Part shown: piece by piece, positions 11,062-23,144 of the stretch | How positions within the stretch are numbered: the stretch's first letter is position 1 | How the letters are laid out: the number at the start of each line of letters is the position of its first letter | Assembly: GCF_963678635.1 (NCBI RefSeq) | Contig: NC_087062.1 | Location: 24,138,177-24,202,176, forward strand | Direction: 5' to 3' | Length of the DNA: 64,000 bases | From: Symsagittifera roscoffensis | Taxonomy: Eukaryota > Xenacoelomorpha > Acoela > Convolutidae | The notes under the pieces: model-generated | The model's database searches: none | What the model saw: only the letters and a program-made list of their open reading frames with translations | What the model was told of the DNA's origin: nothing | Made by a program: the position numbers and the translations under genes

Positions 11062-14000
11062 ATCAATCTTTTCGTTTTGGTGCTGTTTTGAATTTTGACG
11101 ATTTTGTTCAAGCTAAAATCTTTTTCTTGCGAATGCTTTTTCATTCAGTGATTAATTCTTGACATTCATCTTAATCATGACTTCTTTCCTCATTTGACTT
11201 GGATAGCGAATTGGTCCATGATTTTTTCAGAAGATGAGCTTAATTTTTTTTGTTTCATTTTGATTTGATTTGAGTTTTTAAATCTTTGAATTAAATGATG
11301 ACACCTTTCCCCAAATGATTTGGCGTCGAGACTTCTGCCCTTGATTATTTCAGAATCTGAGCTTTTATATTTTGCTTGATTGTATGTTTGTATTGATTCA
11401 AATTTGTTCTTATTTGTTGGAAATGACACATTTCTGCAAATGATTGGGTTTCGCGACTTCTGTCCTTAATTATTTCAGAATCTCGAGGTTTTTTAATAGT
11501 TTGTTTGATGTTATGTATGTAATGATGCAATTTGTTCATGTTTGGTCTAAATGATGACACCTATCCCTAATTGATTTGGTTTTGCGACTTCTGCCTGTGA
11601 TTTTTCCAGAAACAGGTTTTCTATTGTTTTTTTGATTGTATGTTTTGACTGACTCAAATTTGTTTTGTTCATTTTTGATCTCAATGATGACACCGTTTCC
11701 CGAATGATTTGGTTTCGCGGCTTCAATCTATGATTTATGTGAAGTGAATGTCGTTTGGTTTTAAGGATTATAATGGTACCAATCTTTTCGTTTTAGGGCG
11801 GTTTTGAAATATGACGATTTTGTTCAAACTAGAATCTTTTTCTTGATTATTTCTTTACATTCATCTTAATTATGACTTCTTTCCTCAATTGATTTGGTAG
11901 CGAATTGGTTCATGATTTTTTCAGAAGATGAGCCTAATTTGTTTTTGTTTCATTTTGATTTGATTTGATTTTTTGAATCTTTGAACTAAATGATGACACC
12001 TTTCCCCAAATGATTTGGTTTCGCGACTTCTGCCCATGATTATTTCAGAATCTGAGCTTTTATAGTTCGCTTGATTGTATGTTTGTACTGATTCAAATTC
12101 GTTGGTATTTAATCGAAATGACATATTTCTGCAAATGATTTGTTTTTGCGTCTTCTGTCCTTGATGATTTCAATTTCTGAGGTTATATAGTTTGTTTGAA
12201 TGTAAGTATGTACTGCTCCAATTTGTTCAGGTTTGAAGTAAATGGTGACACCTTTCCCCAAATGATTTGGTTTCGCGACTTCTGCCCATGATTATTTCAG
12301 AATCTGAGCTTTTATAGTTTGTTTGCTGTATGTTTGTACTGATGCAATTTGTCCGTGTTTGATCTAAATGATGGCACCTATCCCTAATTGATTTGTTTTC
12401 GAGGCTTCTGCTCTTGTTTGTTTGAAAATCTCGAGCTTTTTTTATAGTTGATTGATTGTATGTTTATACTGATCCAATTTGTTCATATTTGCTCTAAATG
12501 ATGACACCTTTTCCTAAATGATTTGGTTTTGCCACTTCTCCCCGTAGTTTTTTGAGAACCTGAGGTTTCGAATTGTTTGTTTTAATGTCTGTTTGTATTT
12601 TTTTTGCTTTTCAGCGATTTCAATGGTATCAATCTTTTCGTTTTAGTGCGGTTTTGAAATATGACGTTTTTGTGCACACGAATTCTTTCGAATGTTTTTT
12701 CATACCTTGACCAGTTTTTTATATTCACCTAATTGATATTTTTGTTCAATTGTTTTGAATAGCGACATCGCTCATGATTTTTCTCAGAATGAAATAAATT
12801 CTTTTTGTTTGGACTTGAGTTGATTTGAGTTTTTACGTTTTTGATATGAATGATGACATCTTTCCCCAAATGATTTGGTTTCGCGACTTCCGCCCATGAT
12901 TATTTCAGAATCTAAGCTTTTATAGTTTGTTTGCTGTATGTATGTACTGATGCAATTTGTCCGTGTTTGATCTAAATGATGGCACCTATCCCTAATTGAT
13001 TTGTTTTCGCGGCTTCTGCTCTTGTTTGTTTGAAATTTTAGAGCTTTTTTTAAATAGTTGATTGATTGTATGTTTATACTGATCCAATTTGTTCATATTT
13101 GCTCTAAATGATGACACCTTTTCGCAAATGATTTGGTTTTGCCACTTCTGCCCGTAGTTTTTTGAGAACCTGAGGTTTCGAATTGTTTGTTTCAATGTCT
13201 GTTTGTATTTTTTTTTGCTTTTCAGTGATTTCAATGGTATCAATCTTTTCGTTTTAGTGCTGTTTTGAAATATGACGTTTTTGTGCACACGAATTCTTTC
13301 GAATGTTTTTTCATACCTTGACCAGTTTTTTATATTCACCTAATTGATATTTTTGTTCAATTGTTTTGAATAGCGACATCGCTCATGATTTTTCTCAGAA
13401 TGAAATAAATTCTTTTTGTTTGGACTTGAGTTGATTTGAGTTTTTACGTTTTTGATATGAATGATGACATCTTTCCCCAAATGATTTGGTTTCGCGACTT
13501 CCGCCCATGATTATTTCAGAATCTAAGCTTTTATAGTTTGTTTGCTGTATGTATGTACTGATGCAATTTGTCCGTGTTTGATCTAAATGATGGCACCTAT
13601 CCCTAATTGATTTGTTTTCGCGGCTTCTGCTCTTGTTTGTTTGAAATTTTAGAGCTTTTTTTAAATAGTTGATTGATTGTATGTTTATACTGATCCAATT
13701 TGTTCATATTTGCTCTAAATGATGACACCTTTTCGCAAATGATTTGGTTTTGCCACTTCTGCCCGTAGTTTTTTGAGAACCTGAGGTTTCGAATTGTTTG
13801 TTTCAATGTCTGTTTGTATTTTTTTTTGCTTTTCAGTGATTTCAATGGTATCAATCTTTTCGTTTTAGTGCTGTTTTGAAATATGACGTTTTTGTGCACG
13901 CGAATTCTTTCGAATGTTTTTTCATTCCTTGATCAGTTTTTTATATTCACCTAATTGACAATTTTTTGTTCAATTGTTTTGAATAGCGACATCGCGCATG

Positions 14001-15197
14001 ATTTTTCTCAGAATGAAATAAATTCTTTTTGTTTGGAATTGAGTTGATTTGAGTCTTTACTTATTTGATCTAAATGATGACACCTTTCCCCAAATGATTT
14101 GGTTTCGCGACTTCTGCCCATGATTATTTCAGAATCTGAGCTTTTATAGTTTGTTTGCTGTATGTATGTACTGATGCAACTTGTCCGTGTTTGATATAAA
14201 TGATGGCACCTATCCCTAATTGATTTGTTTTTGCAGCTTCTGCTCTTGTTTGTTTGAAAATCTCGAGCTTTTTTTATAATTGATTGATTGTATGTTTATA
14301 TTGATCCAATTTGTTCATATTTGCTCTAAATGATGATACCTTTTCCTAAATGATTTGGTTTTGGTATTTCTGCCCGTAGTTTTCTGAGAATCTGGTTGTT
14401 TGTTTCAATGTCTGTTTGTATTTTTTTTTGCTTTTCAGTGATTTCAATGGTATCAATCTTTTCGTTTTAGTGCGGTTTTGAAATATGACGTTTTTGTGCA
14501 CACGACTTCTTTCGAATGTTTTTTCATTCCTTGATCAATTTTTTAATTTCACCTAATTGATAATTTTTTCTTCAGTTGTTTTGAATAGCGACATCGCTCA
14601 TGATTTTTCTCAGAATGAAATAAATTCTTTTCGTTTGGACTTGAGTTGATTTGAGTTGTTACGTATTTGATCTAAATGAAGACACTTTCCCCAAATGATT
14701 TGTTTTCGCGACTTCTGCTCATGATTATTTCAGAATCTGAGCTTTTATAGTTTGTTTGCTGTATGTATGTACTGATGCATTTTTGTTCATAATTGATAGA
14801 AATGACACATTTCTGCAAATGATTTTTTTTTCGCGATTACTGTCCTAATGGTTTTAACATTTGTTTAAGTGCGGCTTTGAAATGTAACGCTTTCGAACAA
14901 ATTGAAGTTATTTTACCGTATGGTTTTTCAAAATGATAACTCCCTTACCTAATTGATGTGGTTTCGTGATTTCTTCTCATGATAACTGTACAAACTGAGT
15001 TTGTTTTAGTTTTTTGATAATTCTTCTTTCTAATTCGATTTTTCCAGTTTTTTTCTTGTCCATCAAATACATTTCCCCAGCTGATTTTTCACTGGGTTAC
15101 AGGGAGAGGTATTTAACTATCTCGATTGTTTTATCTACGTTTTTGGTTTTGCTTCGTGCTTTTGTGAGGTAAACTTTTTCAAGAATCCTGATGGTAC
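11062..15197 (+). repeat. Large higher-order unit, copy 1 (about 4.14 kb)
   Basis: The segment starting near TATCAATCTTTTCGTTTTGG recurs at about 15,198. From roughly 11,420 to 12,990 the two copies look nearly identical at a 4,130-bp offset. This copy contains one more 611-bp unit than copy 2, which explains the length difference. Confidence 0.8.
12321..14754 (+). repeat. 611-bp tandem units inside copy 1 (4 intervals)
   Basis: GTTTGCTGTATG falls at 12321, 12929, 13540, 14153 and 14754, so spacings are 608, 611, 613 and 601. GTGCACACG or a variant falls at 12672, 13283, 13894 and 14496. The units starting near 12,929 and 13,540 are almost identical. Confidence 0.9.
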
Positions 15198-18100
15198 CAA
15201 TCTTTTCGTTTTGGTGCTGTTTTGAATTATGACGATTTTGTTCAAACTAAAATCTTTTTCTTGCGAATGCTTTTTTTATTCGCTGATCAGTTCTTGACAT
15301 TCATCTTAATTATGGTTTCTTTCCTCAATTGACCTGGATAGCGAATTGGCCCATGATTTTTTCAAAAGATGAGCTTAATTTGTTTTTGTTTTATTTTGAA
15401 TTGATTTGAGTTTTAAATCTTTGAATTAAATGATGACACCTTTCCCCAAATGATTTGGCGTCAAGACTTCTGCCCTTGATTTTTTCAGAATCTGAGCTTT
15501 TATATTTTGCTTGATTGTATGTTTGTATTGATTCAAATTTGTTCTTATTTGATAAAAAATGACACATTTCTGCAAATGATTGGGTTTCGCGACTTCTGTC
15601 CTTAATTATTTCAGAATCTCGAGGTTTTTTAATAGTTTGTTTGATGTTATGTATGTAATGATGCAATTTGTTCATGTTTGGTCTAAATGATGACACCTAT
15701 CCCTAATTGATTTGGTTTTGCGACTTCTGCCTGTGATTTTTCCAGAAACAGATTTGTATTGTTTTTTTGATTGTATGTTTTGACTGACTCAAATTTGTTC
15801 ATTTTTGATCTCAATGATGACACCGTTTCCCGAATGATTTGGTTTCGCGGCTTCAATCTATGATTTATGTGAAGTGAATGTCGTTTGGTTTTAAGGATTA
15901 TAATGGTACCAATCTTTTCGTTTTAGGGCGGTTTTGAAATATGACGATTTTGTTCAAACTAGAATCTTTTTCTTGATTATTTCTTTACATTCATCTTAAT
16001 TATGACTTCTTTCCTCAATTGATTTGGTAGCGAATTGGTTCATGATTTTTTCAGAAGATGAGCCTAATTTGTTTTTGTTTCATTTTGATTTGATTTGATT
16101 TTTTGAATCTTTGAACTAAATGATGACACCTTTCCCCAAATGATTTGGTTTCGCGACTTCTGCCCATGATTATTTCAGAATCTGAGCTTTTATAGTTCGC
16201 TTGATTGTATGTTTGTACTGATTCAAATTCGTTGGTATTTAATCGAAATGACATATTTCTGCAAATGATTTGTTTTTGCGTCTTCTGTCCTTGATGATTT
16301 CAATTTCTGAGGTTATATAGTTTGTTTGAATGTAAGTATGGACTGCTCCAATTTGTTCAGGTTTGAAGTAAATGGTGACACCTTTCCCCAAATGATTTGG
16401 TTTCGCGATTTCTGCCCATGATTATTTCAGAATCTGAGCTTTTATAGTTTGTTTGCTGTATGTTTGTACTGATGCAATTTGTCCGTGTTTGATCTAAATG
16501 ATGGCACCTATCCCTAATTGATTTGTTTTCGAGGCTTCTGCTCTTGTTTGTTTGAAAATCTCGAGCTTTTTTTATAGTTGATTGATTGTATGTTTATACT
16601 GATCCAATTTGTTCATATTTGCTCTAAATGATGACACCTTTTCCTAAATGATTTGGTTTTGCCACTTCTGCCCGTAGTTTTTTGAGAACCTGAGGTTTCG
16701 AATTGTTTGTTTTAATGTCTGTTTGTATTTTTTTTTTGCTTTTCAGCGATTTCAATGGTATCAATCTTTTCGTTTTAGTGCGGTTTTGAAATATGACGTT
16801 TTTGTGCACACGAATTCTTTCGAATGTTTTTTCATACCTTGACCAGTTTTTTATATTCACCTAATTGATATTTTTTGTTCAATTGTTTTGAATAGCGACA
16901 TCGCTCATGATTTTTCTCAGAATGAAATAAATTCTTTTTGTTTGGACTTGAGTTGATTTGAGTTTTTACGTTTTTGATATGAATGATAACATCTTTCCCC
17001 AAATGATTTGGTTTCGCGACTTCCGCCCATGATTATTTCAGAATCTAAGCTTTTATAGTTTGTTTGCTGTATGTATGTACTGATGCATTTTGTCCGTGTT
17101 TGATCTAAATGATGGCACCTATCCCTAATTGATTTGTTTTCGCGGCTTCTGCTCTTGTTTGTTTGAAATTTTAGAGCTTTTTTTAAATAGTTGATTGATT
17201 GTATGTTTATACTGATCCAATTTGTTCATATTTGCTCTAAATGATGACACCTTTTCGCAAATGATTTGGTTTTGCCACTTCTGCCCGTAGTTTTTTGAGA
17301 ACCTGAGGTTTCGAATTGTTTGTTTCAATGTCTGTTTGTATTTTTTTTTTGCTTTTCAGTGATTTCAATGGTATCAATCTTTTCGTTTTAGTGCTGTTTT
17401 GAAATATGACGTTTTTGTGCACGCGAATTCTTTCGAATGTTTTTTCATTCCTTGATCAGTTTTTTATATTCACCTAATTGACAATTTTTTGTTCAATTGT
17501 TTTGAATAGCGACATCGCGCATGATTTTTCTCAGAATGAAATAAATTCTTTTTGTTTGGAATTGAGTTGATTTGAGTCTTTACTTATTTGATCTAAATGA
17601 TGACACCTTTCCCCAAATGATTTGGTTTCGCGACTTCTGCCCATGATTATTTCAGAATCTGAGCTTTTATAGTTTGTTTGCTGTATGTATGTACTGATGC
17701 AAATTGTCCGTGTTTGATATAAATGATGGCACCTATCCCTAATTGATTTGTTTTTGCAGCTTCTGCCCTTGTTTAATTGAAAATCTCGAGCTTTTTTTTA
17801 TAATTGATTGATTGTATGTTTATATTGATCCAATTTGTTCATATTTGCTCTAAATGATGATACCTTTTCCTAAATGATTTGGTTTTGGTACTTCTGCCCG
17901 TAGTTTTCTGAGAACCCGAGGTCTCGAATTGTTTGTTTCAATGTCTGTTTGTATTTTTTTGTTGCTTTTCAGTGATTTCAATGGTATCAATCTTTTCGTT
18001 TTAGTGCGGTTTTGAAATATGACGTTTTTGTGCACACGAATTCTTTCGAATGTTTTTTCATTCCTTGATCAATTTTTTAATTTCACCTAATTGATAATTT

Positions 18101-18727
18101 TTTCTTCAGTTGTTTTGAATAGCGACATCGCTCATGATTTTTCTCAGAATGAAATAAATTCTTTTCGTTTGGACTTGAGTTGATTTGAGTTGTTACGTAT
18201 TTGATCTAAATGAAGACACTTTCCCCAAATGATTTGTTTTTGCGACTTCTGCTCATGATAAGTTCAGAATCTGAGCGTTTATAGCTTGCTGGGTTGTGTA
18301 TCTATACTGATTCAATTTTGTTCATAATTGATAGAAATGACACATTTCTGCACATGATTTTTTTTCGCGAATTCTGTCTTAATGGTATTAAACTTTAGTT
18401 TAAGTGCGGCTTTGAAATGTAACGCTTTCAAACTAATTGAAGTTAATTTACCGTATGCTTTTTCAAAATGATAACTCCTTTACCTAAATGATGTGGTTTA
18501 ATGATTTCTTCTCATGATAACTTAAACTGAGTTTGTTTTAGTTTTTTGATAATTCTTCTTTCTAATTCGGTTTTTCCAGTTTTTTTCTTGTCCATCAGAT
18601 ACATTTCCCCAGCTGATTTTTCACTGGGTTACAGGGAGAGGTATTTAACTATCTCGATTGTTTTATCTACGTTTTTGGTTTTGCTTCGTGCTTTTGTGAG
18701 GTAAACTTTTTCAAGAATCCTGATGGT
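15198..18727 (+). repeat. Large higher-order unit, copy 2 (about 3.53 kb)
   Basis: Second copy of the unit that begins near 11,062. A third copy starts at about 18,728 with nearly the same sequence as 15,198 onward, but after about 19,000 it leaves this pattern and enters the junction module at 19,172. Confidence 0.8.
16451..18285 (+). repeat. 611-bp tandem units inside copy 2 (3 intervals)
   Basis: GTTTGCTGTATG falls at 16451, 17062 and 17676, and the expected next site near 18,285 has drifted to GCTTGCTGGGTTG. GTGCAC landmarks lie at 16804, 17417 and 18030. This is one unit fewer than in copy 1. Confidence 0.88.
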
Positions 18728-19171
18728 ACCAATCTTTTCGTTTTGGTGCTGTTTTGAATTATGACGATTTTGTTCAAACTAAAATCTTTTTCTTGCGAAT
18801 GCTTTTTTTATTCACTGATTAGTTCTTGACATTCATCTTAATTATGGTTTCTTTCCTCAATTGACCTGGATAGCGAATTGGCCCATGATTTTTTCAGAAG
18901 ATGAGCTTAATTTGTTTTTGTTTTATTTTGAATTGATTTGAGTTTTAAATCTTTGAATTAAATGATGACACCTTTCCCCAAATGATTTGGTTTCGCGACT
19001 TCTGCCCATGAATGTTTCAGATTCTGAGCAAGTATAGTTTGCTTGATTGTTTGTTTGTAATGATTCAAATTTGTTCTTATTTGATGGAAATGACACGTTT
19101 CTGCAAATGATTGGGTTTCGCGACTTGTGTCCTTGATTATTTCAGAATCTCGAGGTTTTTAATAGTTTGTT

Positions 19172-19280
19172 TGCATACTCTCTTGGTCTCTATTTGCTTT
19201 ACCCTTTTGTCTACAGCCTTCGAACAATCTGTGGGGGTTTATTTGGCCGATACTTGATTTTTTTTCATTTTCTCAAAAAC
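19172..19280 (+). repeat. Junction module, copy 2
   Basis: GCATACTCTCTTGGTCTCTA to CTCAAAAAC, nearly the same as 7,379-7,491 and 22,122-22,232. It replaces a satellite monomer after AATAGTTTGTTT and leads directly into the 165-bp-repeat island. Confidence 0.88.
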
Positions 19281-20472
19281 TTTCTTATCAATTCTGAGAT
19301 TTTGATATCAATGAATAGAACAGGTTTGAAAAACTCCTCTCCATAGGCGCCTACGCGTAATTTTTTTACGCGCAATTTTTAAAGTTATGGCCCTCAGAAT
19401 AGTCTATTTTTTTATTTGTTTGACCTTTTTTTGGTTCCTTTTAATTTTTCATTTCAAACTAAACTCGCAAACCTGAGGTTGTGGGTTCAATGGAGATAAC
19501 GAGTTTTGTGACGTTTCCCTGCATTAGCGGCCTCACAATTTTTTTATCCAAAAATTTATCGTCCTCCGAAAAGTCAATTTTTTTAGCTTTATTTCCTAAA
19601 TTTTCTGACTTTGCCAAAAAATACCCTCCCATATCTGAGAATTTGGTTTCAATCCATAGAACGGGTTGATGGAAGCTCCTTTGTTTACGCGACTACGCTC
19701 ATTTTTTCAGAAAAAACATTAGCTCTAGGCATAGTCAGATATTTTGATTTTTTTAAAACTTTTTGACTTTTCGCGTAATACTACTATGCGAAACCTGGGT
19801 TTTTGGGCTTAAACGAAGTTATAGGTTGGGAGAATCTCATCTGCAAAAGCGGCTACGCCCAGTTCTTTTCAGCAAAAGGTTATGATCCTCGGAAATGTCA
19901 CTTTTCTGATTTGCTGACCGTTTTATGGACTTATTGCGATAAGTATCCTGCCAAATCTGCTATCATAGGTTTAATCAACACAAAGGCAGTTGGAAGCTGA
20001 CAATTAGAATTTGCTTCGTCTAGTTTTTCTAGATAAAAGTTATGGCCTTCAAACCAGTGAAAGTTTTGAATCTTTGACGTTTTTGGAAACTTTTTGACTG
20101 TACTGGGAAATTACTGTGCCAATTCTCATGGTAAGTGTTCAATTGAGAAACCCGATTTTGGGAATCTGCTCTTCTTAACTGGCCACGACCTGCATTTATG
20201 ACCTAGTACGACCTGGTTTTGCGTCGTGCTTTTTTAATTTTTCCAAGGCAATTTTTTCGTTTTGATGCGGTTTTGAATTATGAAGATTTTGTTCAAATGA
20301 AAATCTTTTTATTGCATAAATTTTTTCATTGACTGATGTGTTCATTTTATACATCTAAATCATCAATTTTTTCCCAATTGGTTTGGATAGTGACTTTGCC
20401 AATGATAATTTGAGAACTTGAAAATAATTTTATTGATTTTATTTGAGTTGATTTGAGATTTTTCATGTTTGA
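19281..20472 (+). repeat. Island of about 165-bp repeats, long copy
   Basis: This sequence lacks the satellite core for most of its length. A motif like AAAGTTATGGCCCTCRGAAT recurs near 19,381, 19,552, 19,710, 19,875 and 20,034, giving diverged units of roughly 160-170 bp. GAATAGAACRGGTTTGA and CTACGCGTAA-like words also recur. From about 20,240 it grades into diverged satellite (GATGCGGTTTTGAATTATGA). Confidence 0.75.
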
Positions 20473-22121
20473 CCTAAATGATGACACCTTTCCACAAATG
20501 ATTTGGTCTGGCGACTTCTGCCCAGATTGTTTCAGAATATGTTTTTATAGTTTGTTGGATTGTATGTATGTACTGATGCAAATTTGTTCAAATTTGATCT
20601 AAATGATGATATCTTTACCTAAATGATATGGTTTCGCGGCTTCTGCTCTTGTTTGTTTGAAAATCTCGATGTTTTTTTATAGTTGATTGATTGTATGTAT
20701 ATACCGATCCAATTTGTTCATTTTTGCTCTTAATGATGTCACTCTTTCCCTAAATGATTTAGTTTTTTTTATAGTTGATTGATTGTATGCTTGTACTGAT
20801 TCAATTTTGTTCACTTTTGATCTAAAAGATGTCACCCTTCCCCGAATGGTTTGGTTCGGTGACTTCTTTCTATGATATATGCGAAGTGAATATGTTTTGC
20901 CTTTTAGTGATTTCAATGCTATCAATCTTTTCGTTTTTGTGCTGTTTTGAAATATGACTTTTTGTGCACACGAAATTCTTTCTTTCGAACGTTTTTTCAT
21001 TCCTTGATCAGTTTTTTTTAAATTCACCTAATTGATGCTTTTTTGCTCAATTGGTTTGAATAGCGACTTCGCTCATGATTTTTTTTTCAAAATATGAATT
21101 AAATTCTTTTTGTTTGGACTTGAGTTGATTTGAATATTTACGTATTTGATCTAAATGAAGACTTCTTTCCCCAAATGATTTGTTTTCGCGACTTCTGCGC
21201 ATGATTAGTTCAGAATCTGAGCATTTATAGCTTGCTTGATTGTGTATATATACTGATTCAATTTTGTTCATAATTGATAGAAATGACATATTTCTGCAAA
21301 TGATATTTTTTTTCGCGAATTCTGTCCTAATGGTATTAACCTTTAGTTTAAGTGCGGCTTTGAAATGTAACGCTCTCGAACAAATTGAAGTTATTTTACC
21401 GTATGCTTTTTCAAAATGATAATTCCTTTACCTATATGATGTGGGTTCGTGATTTCTTCTCATGATTAATATACAAACTGAATTTGTTTTATTTTTTTGA
21501 TAATTCTTCCCTTAATTCGATTTTTCCAGTTTTTTCTCTGGTTTATCGGATACATTTCCCCAGCTGATTTTCCACTGGGGTACAGGGAGAGTTTTTGAAC
21601 TATTTCGATGGTTTATCTACATTTTTGGTTTTGCTTCGTGCTTTTGTGAGGTGAACTTTTTCGAGAATCCTGATGGTGTACCAATCTTTTCGTTTTGGTG
21701 CTGTTTTGAATCATGACGATTTTGTTCGAAGAATTTTTTTCTTGCGAATGCTTTGTCATTCACTGATTAGTTCTTGATATTGATCTTAATTATGACTTCT
21801 TTCCTCAATTGACTTGGATAGCGATTTGGCCCTTGATTTTTTTTAGAAGATGAGCTTAATTTGTTTTTGTTATATTTTGAGTTGATCTGAGTTTTTAAAT
21901 CTTTGAATTAAATGATGACACCTTTCCCCAAATGATTTGGTTTCGCGACTTCTGCCCATGATTATTTCAGAATGTGATTGTTTATAGTTTGCTTGATTGT
22001 TTGTTTCTACTGATTCAACTTTGTTCTTATTTGATGGAAATGACACGTTTCTGCAAATGATTGGGTTTCGCGACTTCTGTCCTTGATTATTTCAGAATCT
22101 CGAGGTTTTTAATAGTTTGTT
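20473..22121 (+). repeat. Satellite block of the 2.95-kb unit, copy A
   Basis: It starts CCTAAATGATGACACCTTTC with the diagnostic GGTCTGGCGACTTCTGCCCA, also seen near 7,541 and 23,180, and runs to the next junction module. Junction to junction (19,172 to 22,122) is 2,950 bp. Confidence 0.75.
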
Positions 22122-22232
22122 TGCATACTCTCTTGGTCTGTTTTTGCTTTACTCTTTTGTATACAGCCTTCGAACAATCTGTGGGGGTTTATTTGGCCGA
22201 TACTTTTGATTTTTTCTCATTTTCTCAAAAAC
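22122..22232 (+). repeat. Junction module, copy 3
   Basis: Same module as at 7,379 and 19,172 with a few substitutions (TTGGTCTGTTTTTGC, TATACAGCC). GCCTTCGAACAATCTGTGGG is unchanged in all three. Confidence 0.88.
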
Positions 22233-23144
22233 TTACTCATCAAATCTGAGATTTTGGTATCAATGAATAGAACAGGTTTGAAAAACTACTCTCCATAGGC
22301 GCCTACGCGTCATTTTTTACGCGCAATTTTTAAAGTTATGGCGCTCGGAATAGTCAATTTTTTTATTTGTTTGACCGTTTTTTGGTTCCTTTAAATTTTT
22401 CATTTCAAACTAACCTCGCAAACCTGAGGTTGTGGGTTCAATGGAGATAACGTGTTTTGTGACGTTTCCCTGCATTAGCGCCGTCACAATTTTTTTTACC
22501 CAAAAATTTATCGTCCTCCGATAAGTCAATTTTTATGTCAAAGTTATGATCCTCGGAAATATCAACTTTCTGATTTGCTGACCGTTTTATGGACTTATTG
22601 CGATAACTATCCTGCCAAATCTGCTATCATAGGTTTAATCAACAAAATGGCAGTTGGAAGCTGACAATTAGAATTTGCTTCGTCTAGTTTTTCTAGAAAA
22701 AAGTTATGGCCTTCAAACCAGTGAAAGTTTTGAAACTTTGACGTTTTTGGAAACTTTTTGACTGTACTGGGAAATTACTGTTCCAATTCTCATGGTAAGT
22801 GTTCAATTGAGAAACCCAATTTTGGGAATCTGCTCTTCTTAACTGGCCACGACCTGCATTTATGACCTAGTTCGATCTGGTTTTGCGTCGTGATTTTGTG
22901 AATTTATTTTTTCCAAGCCAATTTTTTCGTTTTGATGCGGTTTTGAATTATGAAGATTTTGTTCAAATGAAAATCTTTTTTTTTTGCATAAGTTTTTTCA
23001 TTGACTGATGTGTTCATTTTATACATCTAAATCATAAATTTTATTCCAATTGGTTTGGATAGTGACTTTGCCCATGATAATTTGAGATCTTGAAAATAAT
23101 TTTATTGATTTTATTTGAGTTGATTTGAGATTTTTCATGTTTGA
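22233..23144 (+). repeat. Island of about 165-bp repeats, short copy
   Basis: Close to 19,281-20,472 but about 280 bp shorter. AAGTCAATTTTTATGTCAAA near 22,525 joins what correspond to positions about 19,585 and 19,870 of the long copy. This looks like one recombination between two related units that removed close to two of them. Confidence 0.78.

Noticed and set aside
22061-22249. 62-residue hydrophobic + strand ORF over the junction module
   Set aside because: It joins satellite core to junction module, and the matching sites at 7.4 and 19.2 kb do not keep it open in the same way. The hydrophobic look follows from T-rich codons.
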